Positions 18,663 through 27,668 of a DNA stretch of 64,000 nt are shown piece after piece. Position numbers and translations under genes: made by a program. Origin of the DNA: Mariniflexile sp. TRM1-10 (GTDB lineage Bacteria; Bacteroidota; Bacteroidia; Flavobacteriales; Flavobacteriaceae). The notes below the pieces were generated by a model. The model worked only from the letters and a program-made list of their open reading frames with translations, was not told the origin of the DNA and did not search any database. Position 1 is the stretch's first letter. Each line of letters begins with the position of its first letter. The stretch is taken from positions 1,463,501 through 1,527,500 of the forward strand of contig NZ_CP022985.1 in assembly GCF_003425985.1 (NCBI RefSeq), given 5' to 3'.

Positions 18663-21209
18663 ATGAAAAAAACTACTCAATTTTTATTGATGGCTGTAGC
18701 GTTTTTATTCACTACAGCAATGATGGCTCAAAGTACAGTAACAGGTACTATTATGGATGCCGAACTTAATTCGCCACTACCAGGTGCGAATGTTGTTGAA
18801 AAAGGAACAACCAATGGAACAACTTCAGATTTTGATGGTAAGTTTAAATTACAAACCCAAGCTACATCAGGACAAATTGTTATTTCCTATGTTGGTTATG
18901 GTTCTATAACTTTATCTTTTACTGGGAGTAAAGATTTAGGGAATATAGCGTTATCTCCTGATAACTCTTTAGCTGAAATAGTTATTGTTGGTTCTGGAAT
19001 CATCGATTTAGCTGAAGGTAGAAAAACACCAATTGCGGTTTCTACAATTAAGTCTAGCCAAATCCAAGAAAAAGCAGGTAATTTTGATTTGCCAGATTTA
19101 TTAAAATCAACACCTTCAGTTCAATCTGTTCAAGCAGGTGGTTTTGGTGACGGTCAAATGTTCTTACGTGGTTTTGATCAAACTAATACAGCGTTCTTAT
19201 TAAACGGTCAACCAATTAATGGTATGGAAGACGGTAAAATGTATTGGTCTAACTGGTCTGGTGTATTAGATGTTGCCAATGCAGTACAGGTACAACGTGG
19301 TTTAGGAGCTTCTAAATTAGCAATCTCGTCTGTAGGAGGTACCGTAAATATTGTTACTAAAACTATAGACAGAAAAGAAGGTGGCTTTGTACAACAAATG
19401 ATAGCAAATGACAATTACACTAAAACCACGGCCTACTATTCTACTGGCGTAAGTGAAAAAGGGTGGTCTTTTGCAGCTTTACTTGGACACTGGCAGGGTG
19501 AAGGTTATGTCGATGATACAGACGGGCAAGGACAAACTTATTTCTTTTCGGTAGGATATAAACCAAATGAAAACAACACATTCAACTTCTTATTAACAGG
19601 CGCACCTCAATGGCACGCAGTAGCAGGAAGCGGTTCTATTCAATCCTTTTTGGATAATGGCAGGAAGTATAATTCATGGAATTTTGAGGGTGTAGAAAGC
19701 AAAAATTTATTGCAAAGTGGTAAGTACCCTGGTGGAAGGAACATTTACCACAAACCCGTTGCAAACTTAAGCTGGGATTTAGATATCAATGAAAATTCAT
19801 CGTTGTCTACTGTCGTATATGGTTCTATGGGTAGAGGTAGTTTTGCCCAAGCAATAACATCAAGTGGTCAGTTAACATATGCAAGAGGCTCTAATAATAA
19901 TCACAATTGGTATGGTTTAGTTACCAACTATAATAACCAATTAAGTGAAAATTTAAACTTGAATGTTGGAGCAGATGTTCGTTTTTATAACGGAATTCAT
20001 TTCAGAGACGTTAGGGAGTTTATTAGTATAAGTTCTATTAATGCATCAAGTGGCTATAGTGGTAGCTATCAGTTAACTGAAGAAGGAGGAATCAATCCTT
20101 GGACAGTTTTTTTTAACCCAAATACAGACCATGAAGAGCGTTTTGGATACGACTATGAAGAGCAAATTAACTATGGTGGTGTGTTTGGACAGTTAGAGTA
20201 TACTAATGATCAAATTTCAGCATTTTTCCAAGGAGCTGTATCAACACAATCGCATGTTAGAACAGAGTATTTAAACGCATCAACTTTAGGAAAAGCAGAT
20301 GAATCTGAAAAAGTAAACAACCCAGGTTTTAATATTAAGGGAGGAGCTGCTTATGGTTTGGGCGATTATAATAAAGTGTTTGTTAATGCTGGATATTATT
20401 CTCGTCAACCATTCCATAGTTTCTTGTTTCAGAATGACAGAAGTAGTAATGAATTGTTAGACCCAGAGGTTGAAAATGAAAAAATTACTGGTTTTGAAGC
20501 TGGTTATCAATTAGGAGGTGATAAAGTTAAGGCAAATATAAACTTATATCATACCACATGGGATAATAGAACCATAGTAAATAGTAATGGACAGGTTGGA
20601 AATGCATTTATTAGTTACCAAACTAGAGGTGTTAAAGAAGTACATATGGGTGTGGAATTAGAGTTGATGACGAAGCCTCTTAATAACTTAGATTTAAACG
20701 GATTTGTTTCTTTTGGAGATTGGGAGTTTGTAGGTAATGGTTTTATAACCGCATTTAATAATGATGGAGAAGATGTGTCTGATACTGAGTTAACATCTAG
20801 AGTTGCCCCATTAGATGGTGAAAAAGTTGGAGGTGCAGCACAATTTACAGCTGGTGTTTCTGGAAGATATGAATTTTTGCCTAGAATTAGTGTAGATGCT
20901 AACTGGAACATGTACAACAATTTGTATTCAAATATCGGTGCAGGTTCTGACGCATTAAAAATGCCTTCATATAATACTATCGATACTGGTTTGACTTATA
21001 AAATGTTACTTGGTAAAAATGATGATAAATCATTACAATTCCGTGTGAATATTTATAATATTACAGATGAACTTTATTTAGAGTCTGTATTCGGAAATAC
21101 TCCAGCATCTTCTAATCCTTCTGAAAATTGGAAAGGAATTAATACATCAAATACTGGTAGATTCGGTTATGGAAGGACTTGGAACTTTAGCATGCGTTAC
21201 AATTTCTAA
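18663..21209 (+). CDS. TonB-dependent receptor with carboxypeptidase-like regulatory domain
   Basis: An 848-residue outer-membrane transporter: signal peptide (1-22, ending MMAQ), a CarboxypepD_reg-like beta-sandwich (residues 25-105, GTIMDAELNSPLPGANVV), a plug domain with MFLRGFDQTNTAFLLNGQPING and the VGGTVNIVTK end, and a barrel ending in an aromatic SMRYNF. No SusD partner or ligand-specific enzyme is next to it, so the substrate cannot be told; the small first domain is usual in Bacteroidota receptors. A convergent symporter gene lies downstream. Confidence 0.93.
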   Translation: MKKTTQFLLMAVAFLFTTAMMAQSTVTGTIMDAELNSPLPGANVVEKGTTNGTTSDFDGKFKLQTQATSGQIVISYVGYGSITLSFTGSKDLGNIALSPDNSLAEIVIVGSGIIDLAEGRKTPIAVSTIKSSQIQEKAGNFDLPDLLKSTPSVQSVQAGGFGDGQMFLRGFDQTNTAFLLNGQPINGMEDGKMYWSNWSGVLDVANAVQVQRGLGASKLAISSVGGTVNIVTKTIDRKEGGFVQQMIANDNYTKTTAYYSTGVSEKGWSFAALLGHWQGEGYVDDTDGQGQTYFFSVGYKPNENNTFNFLLTGAPQWHAVAGSGSIQSFLDNGRKYNSWNFEGVESKNLLQSGKYPGGRNIYHKPVANLSWDLDINENSSLSTVVYGSMGRGSFAQAITSSGQLTYARGSNNNHNWYGLVTNYNNQLSENLNLNVGADVRFYNGIHFRDVREFISISSINASSGYSGSYQLTEEGGINPWTVFFNPNTDHEERFGYDYEEQINYGGVFGQLEYTNDQISAFFQGAVSTQSHVRTEYLNASTLGKADESEKVNNPGFNIKGGAAYGLGDYNKVFVNAGYYSRQPFHSFLFQNDRSSNELLDPEVENEKITGFEAGYQLGGDKVKANINLYHTTWDNRTIVNSNGQVGNAFISYQTRGVKEVHMGVELELMTKPLNNLDLNGFVSFGDWEFVGNGFITAFNNDGEDVSDTELTSRVAPLDGEKVGGAAQFTAGVSGRYEFLPRISVDANWNMYNNLYSNIGAGSDALKMPSYNTIDTGLTYKMLLGKNDDKSLQFRVNIYNITDELYLESVFGNTPASSNPSENWKGINTSNTGRFGYGRTWNFSMRYNF

Positions 21210-21230
21210 TTAAATTAAAAGCTGAAATAT

Positions 21231-21263
21231 AAAAACGCGAAGCACTCAAGCTTCGCGTTTTTT
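21231..21263. terminator. Bidirectional terminator between convergent genes
   Basis: AAAAACGCGAAGC at 21231-21243 pairs with GCTTCGCGTTTTT from 21250, with an ACTCAA loop and T-runs on both strands. It serves the TonB receptor gene and the symporter gene. Confidence 0.85.
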
Positions 21264-22994
21264 TTATACTATCCTTTTCCAATTCTTAACTAATAGAAAA
21301 CAACAAATAAATGTTAAAGCACACAACCCTAAAGCCAAAAGTGTTTTCCCATAAATAAAATACCCTGTGGCGAATAAAAAGCTATAAGTACCTATAACCC
21401 CTAAAAAGAATGCCAATATTTTATATCCTATATTTTTAAACTTACTATCATGACCATAGACCAAACTTTCAAATGTCGCTAAGGTTTCAGCGTCAGATTG
21501 TTTTGTTAAAAGCGTTACAACAACCCATCCAATAGTTGTTAAAACAACTCCTAAAACTAACTGCCAATACCCGGCCATATTAAACCATGGCACATCTAAT
21601 TTACCATTTATAAAAAAGACAATGGCAATTATAAAAGAAATAACCATAGCCGCTATTTCGCTAAATGGATTGATGCGTTTCCAAAACCAACGCATAATAA
21701 ACAACAAACCTGTTCCCGCTCCTATTTGTAATAATAAATCGAATACATCTTTTGCCGATTTAATATAAAATGAAAAAAGAGCCGCACAAACCATAAGTAA
21801 AACAGTAGAAATTCTTCCCACTAAAACTTTTTGATTTTCTGAAGCCGTTTTATTGATAAACCTTCCATAAAAATCGTTTACAATATATGAGCTTCCCCAG
21901 TTTAACTGTGTTGAAATGGTACTCATAAACGCCGCTATTAGCGATGTTAAAACAATACCTATTAAACCCGCTGGCAAATACGTCATCATAGCAGCATAGG
22001 CAACATCATGCCCCTGCATATCTGCATTTAAGTTAGGAAACGCTGTGTTGATACTTTCTAAGGTTGGAAAAACAACTAAAGATGCCAAACCTACTAAAAT
22101 CCATGGCCACGGACGTAAAGCATAATGCGCAAAATTAAAAAACAAAGTAGCCCAAGTAGCGTTTTTTTCGTCTTTTGCCGCTAACATACGTTGGGCTATA
22201 TAACCGCCACCGCCAGGTTCGGCACCAGGATACCAAGTACTCCACCATTGTACAGCAAACGGAATTATAAATAAAGTTATTAACGCTTCGTTATTTGAAA
22301 AATCTGGTAAAATATTTAATTTGCCACTTACATTTGCATGAGAAAGCAACGTACTCATCCCTCCTATTTCTGGGAGATTTACAATATAAATGGTTGCCCA
22401 AACAGAGCCTACCATAGCGATAACAAACTGAATGAAATCGGTTATCAAAACACCTTTTAACCCCCCTAAAGACGAATAAATTACAACTATAATTGAAGAA
22501 TACAACAAGGTTTCTACTTGTGAGATTCCTAATAAAATATTAGCAATTTTAGCACCTGCCAAACAAACGCCTGCCATGGTAATCACATTGAAAATAACAC
22601 CCAAATAAATAGCACGAAAGCCTCTTAAAAACCCAGCCGATTTACCAGAATACCGCAATTCATAGAACTCTAAATCGGTAGCAATTCCAGATTTACGCCA
22701 TAGTTTGGCATAAAAAAAGACGGTTAACATACCTGTAAGCAACATAGCCCACCACACCCAGTTACCGGATACACCATTTTTTCTAACCAACTCGGTTACC
22801 AATCCGGGTGTATCAGCTGCAAAGGTGGTTGCTACCATAGAAACGCCCAACAGCCACCAAGGCATATTGCGCCCCGACAAGAAAAACTCGGTAGAATTTT
22901 TCCCCGCTTGTCGAGATACCCAAACCCCGACAAATAGAGATAATAGAAAAAAAATGACGATGATTGCAATGTCTAAAACAGAAAGGTTTACCAT
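21264..22994 (-). CDS. Sodium:solute symporter family transporter
   Basis: The 576-residue protein has about 13-14 membrane segments and the SSS signature features: FFLSGRNMPWWLLGVSMVATTFAADTP split over the first two helices, the GVLITDFIQFVI helix, and the PGGGGYIAQRMLA loop. It should couple sodium entry to uptake of a small solute such as a sugar, amino acid or carboxylate; the sequence does not decide which. It is a single gene, convergent with the receptor gene. Confidence 0.92.
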   Translation of the reverse strand: MVNLSVLDIAIIVIFFLLSLFVGVWVSRQAGKNSTEFFLSGRNMPWWLLGVSMVATTFAADTPGLVTELVRKNGVSGNWVWWAMLLTGMLTVFFYAKLWRKSGIATDLEFYELRYSGKSAGFLRGFRAIYLGVIFNVITMAGVCLAGAKIANILLGISQVETLLYSSIIVVIYSSLGGLKGVLITDFIQFVIAMVGSVWATIYIVNLPEIGGMSTLLSHANVSGKLNILPDFSNNEALITLFIIPFAVQWWSTWYPGAEPGGGGYIAQRMLAAKDEKNATWATLFFNFAHYALRPWPWILVGLASLVVFPTLESINTAFPNLNADMQGHDVAYAAMMTYLPAGLIGIVLTSLIAAFMSTISTQLNWGSSYIVNDFYGRFINKTASENQKVLVGRISTVLLMVCAALFSFYIKSAKDVFDLLLQIGAGTGLLFIMRWFWKRINPFSEIAAMVISFIIAIVFFINGKLDVPWFNMAGYWQLVLGVVLTTIGWVVVTLLTKQSDAETLATFESLVYGHDSKFKNIGYKILAFFLGVIGTYSFLFATGYFIYGKTLLALGLCALTFICCFLLVKNWKRIV

Positions 22995-23042
22995 ATAATT
23001 TTACGATTTTGCGATTAAAGTGAAAAAGTCAAGATAAGTTCA

Positions 23043-23483
23043 TTACACTTTTTTAATCACATTAGTAACAATGCCCCAAATTATAAAATTGTTTTCACTT
23101 GTGATTTTTATAATGGGATAATTAGGGTTTTCTGGTTGTAACCAAACCTCGTCTCTGTCTACTTTTAATCGTTTTACGGTGAATTCGCCATCTAAAAAGC
23201 AAACTGCAATTTTATTATTTGATGGTTCTAAGCTTCTGTCTATTACCAATAAATCGTTGTCGTCCAGTCCTGCACCAATCATGGATTGTCCGTTCACGCG
23301 TGCAAAAAAAGTAGCCTCTTTATTTTTTATAAGTTCCTTGTCTAAAGACAGGCGTTGCTGTTTGAAATCTTCGGCTGGAGAAGGAAACCCCGCTGAAATT
23401 CCTGTTTCGAAAAATAAGGCGCCTAAACTATTCGACTCTTCTGGAGTGAAAAAAGCTAAATTATTAGATTGGTGTAATAGCAT
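23043..23483 (-). CDS. umuD: UmuD-like translesion polymerase accessory protease (S24/LexA family)
   Basis: The 146-residue protein carries the self-cleavage site Ala31-Gly32 (ISAGFPSPAEDF) and the Ser-Lys dyad S67 (GQSMIG) and K104 (FTVKRL). After RecA-stimulated cleavage the UmuD' form joins UmuC as a mutagenic polymerase. The gene lies downstream of umuC on the same strand, separated by 164 bases that hold a hairpin terminator and a palindromic repeat, so it likely has its own promoter. In the best-known operons umuD comes first. Confidence 0.92.
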   Translation of the reverse strand: MLLHQSNNLAFFTPEESNSLGALFFETGISAGFPSPAEDFKQQRLSLDKELIKNKEATFFARVNGQSMIGAGLDDNDLLVIDRSLEPSNNKIAVCFLDGEFTVKRLKVDRDEVWLQPENPNYPIIKITSENNFIIWGIVTNVIKKV

Positions 23484-23505
23484 GTTTTTTTCGTGTTTTG
23501 TGTTT

Positions 23506-23574
23506 GCGTTAGGGATTGAAGCAAGCTACCGTGTAGCGCATAAAGCCCGACCCTTGTGGTAATGCCCTAATAAC
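23506..23574 (+). repeat. Palindromic intergenic repeat (GATTGAAGC type), copy 2
   Basis: GCGTTAGGG (23506-23514) and CCCTAATAAC (23565-23574) form the outer ends; GATTGAAGC, a short hairpin GCTA/TAGC (23525-23537) and AAAGCCCGACCC lie inside. It lies between umuC and umuD. Same frame as the copy at 12421-12486. Confidence 0.6.
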
Positions 23575-23620
23575 ATTAGGTGTTCTGTTTTTAAATTTAA
23601 TTTATGCTAAATATAATGTT

Positions 23621-23647
23621 TAAAAAGATTCCTACCTACGCAGGAAT
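23621..23647 (-). terminator. Hairpin terminator directly after umuC
   Basis: On the minus strand ATTCCT-GCGTAGGT-AGGAAT is followed by CTTTTT. It starts one base after the umuC stop. The unit resembles the TTCCGC...GCGGAA hairpin at 28320-28339, so it may be a mobile palindrome doubling as a terminator. Confidence 0.55.
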
Positions 23648-24904
23648 TTATTTTACTTTAATAATATCGTTAATATTGGTCGTGTAACGTGGTGATAAGC
23701 GTTCTTGTCGCATTTTCCAAGTCCGTTTTAAATCTTGATTGCCTATCTTTATTTTATAATCGGCGTATTTAGCGTTTAAACCATCGATGGCACGCATTAA
23801 AGGTTTGTGTTTTGGGTTTTCGCTTTCAAATAACTGCAATTGGTGGTTGGTAGTTGGCACTAAGCCCATAACAACAACGCCTGCACGTTTGTATTTTATG
23901 CCCGTTTTAAAAATACTTGTTGCGGCTTTTACCGCTTCTTGACTGATAATTAAACTAGAATCGGTCGGATAGCTTAGACTTACTAGCTTACTGGCACGGT
24001 GCTGCTCTAAATCTTTTTTATGCCTGTCGCTACTTAATGTCACATAAATAGCATGGCAGCTAGAACCTTGTTTACGCAGTTTTTCGGCACAGCTTGTTGC
24101 AAAGGTTGAAATGCGTTCTTTGATGTTTTCTATATCTGAAAACGTATATTCGAAGCTTCGTGTGGTTGCAATGGCTTGCTTGGTTTTAACTTCGTCTAAT
24201 TGTAAGGTGGGTATGCCTTCTAAATCTTTTTTAAGTTTCCATTCGGTAATGGAGAAATTTTTATGTACCCAATCATCTGGTAGTTGCGTAAAATCAAAAG
24301 CAGTATGGCAACCTTTTGCCTTTAGGCGTTTACTTAAACCGCTGCCAATGCCCCATACATCTTCTATTTTAATCCACTTTAAGGCTTTAATGCGTTTTTC
24401 TTCAGAATCAATAACATAAACGCCATTGGTTTGTTCTGGAAATTTACGGGCAATTTTATTGGCGACTTTACTTAAGGCTTTTGTTGGCGCCATGCCAACA
24501 CACGTTGGAATACCTGTCCATTTTAAAATACGGGTTCTAATTTGGTTTCCGTAATCATCAAAATTATACGTTTCAAAACCTTTAAATTGGATAAAAGCTT
24601 CATCAATACTGTATACCTCGACATCGGGCGTGAATTGTTCTAAAATAGTCATGACACGACTACTCATATCGCCGTAAAGTGGATAATTAGATGAAAATAC
24701 TTGTATGTTGTTTTCTTTACAGAACCCTTCCCATTTAAAAATAGGCGCACCCATAGGCAACCCAACAGCTTTGGCTTCGTCGCTACGCGAAATGACACAT
24801 CCATCGTTATTACTTAAAATAGCAATGGGTTTATGGCGTAAATTAGGATTGAAAGTGCGTTCGCAAGACGCATAAAAATTGTTACAATCTACTAAAGCAT
24901 ACAT
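23648..24904 (-). CDS. umuC: Y-family DNA polymerase V catalytic subunit UmuC
   Basis: The 418-residue protein has the ImpB/MucB/SamB polymerase core: MYALVDCNNFYASCER with the first catalytic aspartate, SNNDGCVISRS, VYSIDEAFI with the second acidic pair, the helix-hairpin-helix region (DVWGIGSGLSKRLKAKG) and the little-finger domain. It copies past DNA lesions with low fidelity during the SOS response. The ORF is full length and intact. Confidence 0.95.
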   Translation of the reverse strand: MYALVDCNNFYASCERTFNPNLRHKPIAILSNNDGCVISRSDEAKAVGLPMGAPIFKWEGFCKENNIQVFSSNYPLYGDMSSRVMTILEQFTPDVEVYSIDEAFIQFKGFETYNFDDYGNQIRTRILKWTGIPTCVGMAPTKALSKVANKIARKFPEQTNGVYVIDSEEKRIKALKWIKIEDVWGIGSGLSKRLKAKGCHTAFDFTQLPDDWVHKNFSITEWKLKKDLEGIPTLQLDEVKTKQAIATTRSFEYTFSDIENIKERISTFATSCAEKLRKQGSSCHAIYVTLSSDRHKKDLEQHRASKLVSLSYPTDSSLIISQEAVKAATSIFKTGIKYKRAGVVVMGLVPTTNHQLQLFESENPKHKPLMRAIDGLNAKYADYKIKIGNQDLKRTWKMRQERLSPRYTTNINDIIKVK

Positions 24905-24937
24905 AAGAGTAAAGATACGTGAAATGCGATAATTTTT

Positions 24938-25351
24938 CTAGAAAAATTTCCCGCTTTCAATAATGGCATGCCCGTTTCGCTTATAGGTAACCTTGGTGCC
25001 GTTTGCACAAAATCGATATACTGCTTTTACTTTTTGTTCAGAAACGGATAGCAAAATAACATCCTCTACTTCACAATCGTAATCTTTGGCTACCTTCTTT
25101 TTTACATCATCAATCGTAGCGCGTCCTTTTTTTAATTGTGATTGAATTTTGTTGTTCAACGCTGGCTCCACAAAATCGTCCGTAAGGTTACACCTTTTAT
25201 CTGGTGTAGGTTTTTCTATATCAATATATTCCCAAGTATAATCGGCTTTTAATAACACACGCCTGCCGTCATCAGTTTTTACAATATGGTTGTTTTGGGC
25301 AAAACCAATAGATACGCTAAAAACCAATAGAAGATAAAAAAGTGTTTTCAT
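24938..25351 (-). CDS. Small secreted protein, DUF3157-like
   Basis: A 137-residue product with a signal peptide (ending IGFAQ at 19). The mature N-terminus (VKTDDGRRVLLKADYTWEY) resembles the DUF3157 family of uncharacterised Bacteroidota proteins; this match is from memory and moderate. Three cysteines (in KRCNLT, DYDCEV and RFCANG) may form a disulphide in the periplasm. It lies upstream of umuC on the same strand with a 33-base gap, but nothing links it to DNA repair. Confidence 0.7.
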   Translation of the reverse strand: MKTLFYLLLVFSVSIGFAQNNHIVKTDDGRRVLLKADYTWEYIDIEKPTPDKRCNLTDDFVEPALNNKIQSQLKKGRATIDDVKKKVAKDYDCEVEDVILLSVSEQKVKAVYRFCANGTKVTYKRNGHAIIESGKFF

Positions 25352-25384
25352 ATGTAGATATATATTTTAGTTGTTTTTTAAAGA

Positions 25385-25421
25385 CCCTATGGACACGAGC
25401 GATAGCGAACTGGCGAAGCAA
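25385..25421 (-). repeat. Fragment of intergenic repeat (GGGATTGCTTCGCC type)
   Basis: On the minus strand the segment reads AAGGGATTGCTTCGCC followed by GTTCGCTATCGCTCGTG, the look of another common flavobacterial intergenic unit. It lies between two divergent genes. Confidence 0.4.
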
Positions 25422-25531
25422 TCCCTTTATTTTCATTAGTATTTGGATTTCCAAATCGTGGCGATTTCATAATAGCTAAAAATAGAATGTTATAGTATTC
25501 CAAAAGTACAAATTTTGTATACATTTGTTTT

Positions 25532-26083
25532 ATGAAAGATGAACATATCATTATTTCTGAAAGAAATAGACCTTATTGGCAAATACCTATTGCTTCTTTA
25601 ATCTTTACATCTGCAATTGGTCTTTTAATATTTTATCTTTATAAAACAGATTGGAGTGACGATCATCTTATAGACTTAGGTCACAACATTAAATCAGTTA
25701 TTTATTTATTTGCTTTTGGTATAGCTTTTTGTTTTCAAAAAAGTATTCATATAGACACTAAAAAATCAAAATTTAGACAAACCTTTGAAATAGGCCCTAT
25801 TAAATTAGGCGAGTGGAAAACCATTACCAATTTAGAGTATGTTTCTCTTTTTCATGAACCCCTCACTGATGGAAACAAGATTTTTGAAGTTAATTTATGG
25901 TATGACAAAAACAAACATTGGGAACTCTACGAAGAATATGATTATGCCGAAGCTTTTAAAATAGGTTTTAAACTTTCCGAAGAACTAAACATTGATTTAT
26001 TAGATGCAACAGTACCTAATAATTACAAATGGATAGACAAAAAAGCTTCTAAAGAATCAGGCAAAGTTAAATACTTCGATTAA
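25532..26083 (+). CDS. Two-helix membrane protein of unknown function
   Basis: The 183-residue protein has two membrane segments (around residues 18-36 and 54-70) followed by a soluble C-terminal domain with many aromatic and charged residues. I do not recognise a family. A -7 box TACATTTG lies at 25520-25527, only 5 bases before the ATG. It lies 17 bases before bioF on the same strand, so it may be the first gene of the biotin transcript without a known biotin role. Confidence 0.65.
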   Translation: MKDEHIIISERNRPYWQIPIASLIFTSAIGLLIFYLYKTDWSDDHLIDLGHNIKSVIYLFAFGIAFCFQKSIHIDTKKSKFRQTFEIGPIKLGEWKTITNLEYVSLFHEPLTDGNKIFEVNLWYDKNKHWELYEEYDYAEAFKIGFKLSEELNIDLLDATVPNNYKWIDKKASKESGKVKYFD

Positions 26084-26100
26084 CTTTATACTTTTACTTT

Positions 26101-27258
26101 ATGGAACTCCCTAAAAAACTTCAACAAAAACTAGAAACCCGAAAAGAAGCCCATGCCTTACGCAAACTTGGAACAGTTTCTAATTTAGTTGATTTTTCAT
26201 CAAACGACTATTTAGGTTTTTCTAAAAATGAAACTGTTTTCAATAATGCCCATGATTTTTTAATGGGTCATAATATGAAGCAAAACGGAGCAACGGGTTC
26301 GCGATTATTGTCTGGAAATCATCCTTTATTTCATACTATTGAAACCATTTTGTCAGAATTCCACCAAAGTGAATCTGCCTTAATTTTCAATTCGGGTTAC
26401 GATGCTAATGTTGGTTTCTTTTCTAGTGTGCCACAACGTGGTGATGTTATTTTATATGATGAGTATATTCATGCCTCTATTCGAGATGGCATCCAATTAT
26501 CCAATGCCAAAGCTTATAAGTTTAAGCACAATGATTTAGGAAGTTTGGATGAGATGTTGAAACGAATTCAGCATGATACTATATATGTCGTCACAGAATC
26601 AGTATTCTCTATGGATGGTGATTCACCCGATTTGGCTAAACTATCTCAAATCAGTAAAGAAAACAAGGCTTATCTTATTATAGATGAAGCCCATGCGATG
26701 GGTGTTTTTGGCAAACGTGGTGTAGGACTTGTTCTAGAATTAGGATTAGAAAATGATGTATTTGCCCGTTTAGTCACTTTTGGAAAAGCCATGGGTTGCC
26801 ATGGCGCCGCTATTTTAGGAAGCGATGATTTAAAACAATATTTAGTAAATTTTGCCAGAAGTTTTATTTATACCACGGCATTATCTCCACATAGTTTAGC
26901 AACGGTACATGCAGCGTATAACGAACTTGTTATTTCTAACAACAATAAGGAATCTCATCCAGCAATTAAAAAACTACATAGCAACATTTCTTTTTTTAAA
27001 GCTGAACTGGTAAAAAACAACCTCAACCATATATTTATTGAAAGTGATTCGGCGATTCATTGCTGCATCATTTCTGGGAATGAAACTGTAAAAAGCATCG
27101 CTAAAAATATTCAAGAACATAGTTTTGATGTGAAACCTATATTGTCGCCAACAGTTCCGCAAGGTCAAGAACGTTTGCGTTTTTGTTTGCATGCCTTTAA
27201 TTCCAAAGAAGAAATAACGGAAGTATTAAAACTACTTGCTACTTTTGTGAATATATGA
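26101..27258 (+). CDS. bioF: 8-amino-7-oxononanoate synthase-like PLP enzyme
   Basis: The alpha-oxoamine synthase fold is clear in this 385-residue protein: SSNDYLGFS, GATGSRLLSGNHPLFHTIE, IIDEAHAMGVFGKRG (PLP-binding aspartate and histidine), and the PLP lysine in VTFGKAMGCHGA. In the biotin pathway it condenses pimeloyl-thioester and alanine to KAPA. Its placement with bioD, bioA and bioB supports the BioF assignment over the related Kbl or serine palmitoyltransferase. The stop overlaps the next start by 4 bases. Confidence 0.92.
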   Translation: MELPKKLQQKLETRKEAHALRKLGTVSNLVDFSSNDYLGFSKNETVFNNAHDFLMGHNMKQNGATGSRLLSGNHPLFHTIETILSEFHQSESALIFNSGYDANVGFFSSVPQRGDVILYDEYIHASIRDGIQLSNAKAYKFKHNDLGSLDEMLKRIQHDTIYVVTESVFSMDGDSPDLAKLSQISKENKAYLIIDEAHAMGVFGKRGVGLVLELGLENDVFARLVTFGKAMGCHGAAILGSDDLKQYLVNFARSFIYTTALSPHSLATVHAAYNELVISNNNKESHPAIKKLHSNISFFKAELVKNNLNHIFIESDSAIHCCIISGNETVKSIAKNIQEHSFDVKPILSPTVPQGQERLRFCLHAFNSKEEITEVLKLLATFVNI

Positions 27259-27668
27259 GTGATACATTTAAAACTATAGCCAGATTTCAATATTCAACTG
27301 AAGCACAAATTGTTAAGGGGCGATTGGAAACAGAAGGCATTCAAGTTTATTTATCAGACGATTTAACCATTGACACAAACCCGCTATATAGTAATCTTAT
27401 TGGTGGTGTAAAACTAAAAGTATTATCAAATCAAGCTGAAGAAGCTGAAAAGATTTTAAGTACTATTAAAAAATATTCCATTAATGATGATGGAAAATCT
27501 ATTTGTTGTCCTAATTGCAAAAGTGAGCACATCCAATTATTTTCAACAATAAAAGATATTAAATCGTTTTTTGCATTTATAATAACCTTTTTCGTTTTTG
27601 TATTTCCAATTTATACAAAATATAAGTACAAATGTGAAGATTGTAAAACTGAATTCAATTTAAAATGA
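27255..27668 (+). CDS. DUF2007 protein with C-terminal zinc ribbon and membrane segment
   Basis: The 137-residue protein starts with a DUF2007 (putative signal-transducing) domain, residues 4-75 (ARFQYSTEAQIVKGRLE...GVKLKV), then a split zinc ribbon, CPNC near 82 and CEDC near 130, with a hydrophobic helix (FFAFIITFFVFVFPIY) between the cysteine pairs. It overlaps bioF by 4 bases and bioD by 4 bases, so it is translated as part of the biotin operon. Its role there is unknown. Confidence 0.8.
   Translation: MSDTFKTIARFQYSTEAQIVKGRLETEGIQVYLSDDLTIDTNPLYSNLIGGVKLKVLSNQAEEAEKILSTIKKYSINDDGKSICCPNCKSEHIQLFSTIKDIKSFFAFIITFFVFVFPIYTKYKYKCEDCKTEFNLK

Noticed and set aside
18663..22994. TonB receptor and symporter as a polysaccharide-utilisation locus
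   Set aside because: There is no SusD-like gene, no glycoside hydrolase, and the two genes are convergent with a shared terminator.
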